Position numbers and translations under genes: made by a program. The notes under the pieces were generated by a model. That model searched no databases. It was not told the origin of the DNA and saw nothing but the letters and a program-made list of their open reading frames with translations. From Bacteroidales bacterium 52_46 (GTDB taxonomy: Bacteria; Bacteroidota; Bacteroidia; Bacteroidales; Muribaculaceae), in contig MNQK01000034.1 in assembly GCA_001915385.1 (NCBI GenBank), positions 1 to 64,000 on the forward strand: a DNA stretch of 64,000 nucleotides, in the 5' to 3' direction. Of this stretch, positions 62,257 to 64,000 are shown one piece after another. Position 1 is the stretch's first letter, and the number at the start of each line of letters is the position of its first letter.

Positions 62257-63276
62257 ATGAGATTATTCAGCCTCACCAAAGAGATTGCGATTGACCTCGG
62301 CACGGCCAATACAATCATCATACACAATGATAAAATCGTCATCGACGAGCCTTCAATTGTGGCACTCGACCGCCGCACCGACAAGCTGATAGCTGTCGGC
62401 AAGGAGGCCCAGCTCATGGAGGGCAAGGAGCCTGACAACATACGCACAGTGCGCCCGCTGCGCAAAGGCGTGATTGCCGACTTCAACGCCGCCGAGCTTA
62501 TGATACGCGGCCTTGTGAAGAAAGCAAGTTCAAAAAACAACTGGTTCTCCCCCTCGCTGCGTATGGTAGTGGGCATCCCCTCCGGCTCGACCGAAGTGGA
62601 GATACGTGCGGTGCGTGACTCTTCTGAGCATGCCAACGGCCGCGATGTCTACATGATATACGAGCCTATGGCGGCGGCTCTCGGCATCGGCCTCGACGTA
62701 GCGGCAGCCGAAGGCAACATGATAGTCGACATAGGCGGCGGTACTACCGAGATTGCTGTAATCTCTCTCGGAGGCATCGTTTCCAACAAGAGTATACAGA
62801 TAGCCGGCGACGACCTGACCGACGACATCCAGGGACACATGCGTCGCGCCCATAATGTCAAGGTAGGAGTACGCACGGCCGAGCAAATCAAGATGCACGT
62901 AGGTTCGGCTCTTACCGAACTCGAAAATCCGCCGGAGGACTACATCGTGCACGGTCCCAACCAGATGACCGCACTCCCGATGGAAATCCCCGTGTCGTAT
63001 CAGGAAATCTCGCACTGCATCGAGAAATCGATTTCAAAAATAGAGGCAGCCGTATTGAGCGCACTCGAGCAGACTCCGCCCGAACTTTACGCAGATATTG
63101 TTCACAACGGCATTTGGCTCGCAGGAGGCGGTGCACTGCTGCGTGGTCTCGACAAACGTCTGACCGACAAGATCGGCATACAGTTCCATGTTGCCGACGA
63201 ACCGTTGCTTGCAGTCGCCAAGGGTACGGGTGTGGCATTGAAAAACATCGACCACTTCTCGTTCCTCATACGGTAA
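62257..63276 (+). CDS. mreB: Rod shape-determining protein MreB
   Basis: This bacterial actin forms membrane-bound filaments that organise side-wall peptidoglycan synthesis. It has 339 residues. Phosphate 1 loop IAIDLGTANTII (near residue 10), phosphate 2 DIGGGTTEIAVISLGGIV, and adenosine motif WLAGGGALLRGLDKRL are all present. The N-terminal MRLFSLTKEIAIDLG lacks a long amphipathic helix, as in other Bacteroidetes MreB. It heads the mreBC cluster at the right edge; a palindromic repeat lies between mreB and mreC. Confidence 0.97.
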   Translation: MRLFSLTKEIAIDLGTANTIIIHNDKIVIDEPSIVALDRRTDKLIAVGKEAQLMEGKEPDNIRTVRPLRKGVIADFNAAELMIRGLVKKASSKNNWFSPSLRMVVGIPSGSTEVEIRAVRDSSEHANGRDVYMIYEPMAAALGIGLDVAAAEGNMIVDIGGGTTEIAVISLGGIVSNKSIQIAGDDLTDDIQGHMRRAHNVKVGVRTAEQIKMHVGSALTELENPPEDYIVHGPNQMTALPMEIPVSYQEISHCIEKSISKIEAAVLSALEQTPPELYADIVHNGIWLAGGGALLRGLDKRLTDKIGIQFHVADEPLLAVAKGTGVALKNIDHFSFLIR

Positions 63277-63353
63277 CAAACGGCATCCAGCCGGAGCAAA
63301 TATGCAACCCAAATCACTCTGATATGGTTGTGGCAAAATTCAATTTTTACAAA

Positions 63354-63430
63354 CCGCGGTTAAAAACCGCGGCTACTACCGGCCTGAGCACCAAATCGCT
63401 TGGTATAGTAGCCGCGGTTTTTAACCGCGG
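63354..63430. repeat. CCGCGGTT double-palindrome repeat, copy A4
   Basis: Perfect arms CCGCGGTTAAAAACCGCGG + CTACTA and their exact inverse (25 bp each) surround a 27-base spacer. Each arm is also a hairpin by itself. It lies in the 242-base gap between mreB and mreC, genes normally close together. Confidence 0.88.
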
Positions 63431-63518
63431 AATGAAGAATAATGCGATACCCACGTCATACGGTTACGGCATACTTGCATTTCAACTCAATAAATCACGT
63501 AGTTAATCACGCTGTCAG

Positions 63519-64000
63519 GTGCGCAATCTCATTGATTTTCTCATAAAGTACAGCACATGGTTTGTATTTGCATTCTATGTGATTGTGAGCTGTATATTCC
63601 TGTTTGATAAAAATCCCTACCAGCATCATGTGTACATGACATCGGCGGGAAGACTTACGGCAGGGATATATGACTTGTCGCATAATATCACCTCATACTT
63701 CAACCTGCGGGAAACCAACGAGGAGCTACAGCTGCAGAACGCACGCCTTGAAGAGGAACTTCTCGGCATGAAAGCGACCCTGCAAATGTATCAGGAGAAA
63801 TATTATGCCGACACGATGGTCGCGCCGGAGCCGTTGCGCCCATACCGGTTCATAATCGCATCGGTAATCAACAACAGCATCCACCGCCCGTACAACTACA
63901 TCACAATCAACAAAGGCGCCAAAGACGGCATCAAGCCTGAGATGGGCGTGGTTGACCAAAACGGCATTGTAGGCGTTGTGAATATTGTAGGCGACAGCTA
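63519..64000 (+). CDS. mreC: Rod shape-determining protein MreC, N-terminal part
   Basis: This periplasmic partner of MreB in the elongasome is cut by the window edge after 160 residues. It begins at GTG (63519) as MRNLIDFLIKYSTWFVFAFYVIVSCIFLF, a membrane anchor of the Bacteroidetes MreC type. A coiled coil follows (LRETNEELQLQNARLEEELLGMKATL), then the start of the beta-barrel domain (FIIASVINNSIHRPYNYITINKGAKDGIKPEMGVVDQNGIVGVV). No ATG fits the anchor, so the GTG is the likely start. Confidence 0.92.
   Translation, partial: MRNLIDFLIKYSTWFVFAFYVIVSCIFLFDKNPYQHHVYMTSAGRLTAGIYDLSHNITSYFNLRETNEELQLQNARLEEELLGMKATLQMYQEKYYADTMVAPEPLRPYRFIIASVINNSIHRPYNYITINKGAKDGIKPEMGVVDQNGIVGVVNIVGDS

Noticed and set aside
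30074..63430. CRISPR array from the repeated CCGCGGTT units
   Set aside because: The copies are single, many kilobases apart and internally palindromic, with no repeat-spacer array or cas genes in the window.
1..64000. tRNA genes
   Set aside because: I looked through the intergenic gaps for cloverleaf-like sequences with a T-loop and CCA-side stem and saw none; a tRNAscan-SE run would settle this.

Overview
The window comes from a Bacteroidales chromosome, most probably a member of the Muribaculaceae. Three things point there. Many promoters have the Bacteroidetes form TTTG-N19/20-TAnnTTTG and ribosome-binding sites are weak. The gene families are typical of the order: DUF4493/PCMD lipoproteins, DUF6377 and DUF4827 proteins, HU-CCDC81/SPOR proteins, and TonB-type barrels with a carboxypeptidase-like domain. 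The 16S rRNA 5' end at the left edge also reads as Bacteroidales. The family-level guess is an inference.

Layout. 1-735: the first bases of a 16S gene (minus strand) with two tandem rRNA promoters. 736-4950: dnaE and trxA. 5134-11120: a three-gene operon of modular surface lipoproteins. 11149-14309: an LptF/LptG-type permease and ribBA. 14366-14764: stacked palindromic repeats. 14766-24420: AraC regulator, DUF6377 sensor-regulator, mutL, an ATP-grasp-like protein, and the minus-strand run HU/SPOR gene, nitroreductase, DUF2520, kdsC-like phosphatase and maf. 24546-30058: TPR protein, a Vat-like acetyltransferase, DUF2582, rsgA, a Crp-like regulator, an SDR and a second hexapeptide acetyltransferase. 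30322-34767: divergent GH38 mannosidase and GH29 fucosidase. 34788-39186 is accessory in character: a decayed DUF1016 gene, an outer-membrane barrel protein, and a lipoprotein interrupted by one in-frame TAG. 39316-44882: a MetE-like enzyme with a long structured leader, a two-component system, and a second barrel protein whose promoter region carries phased TAAGAC boxes. 45082-49464: a TonB-dependent receptor, a DegT aminotransferase and a HAD hydrolase. 49515-53876: an arsR-led operon with ArsF, ArsG, a thioredoxin-like protein and two permeases. 53970-64000: a small membrane protein, rpmH (short, on the minus strand), an NlpC/P60 peptidase, glmM, a DUF4827 lipoprotein, an NrnA-type phosphoesterase, ogt, flavodoxin, purH, mreB and the start of mreC.

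The most unusual feature is non-coding. Several families of intergenic repeats are built as palindromes inside palindromes. A CCGCGGTT family has four copies, and a GGGCGAGACGCCC family has two. There is also a ~215 bp imperfect palindrome and two MITE-like elements. Three different palindromic cores are bordered by the same CCTTAAGTAAACAGC-like sequence. Other points worth following are the TAG-split lipoprotein, the candidate leader RNA before the MetE-like gene, the regulated barrel pair around the two-component system, and the unusual composition of the arsenic-type operon.
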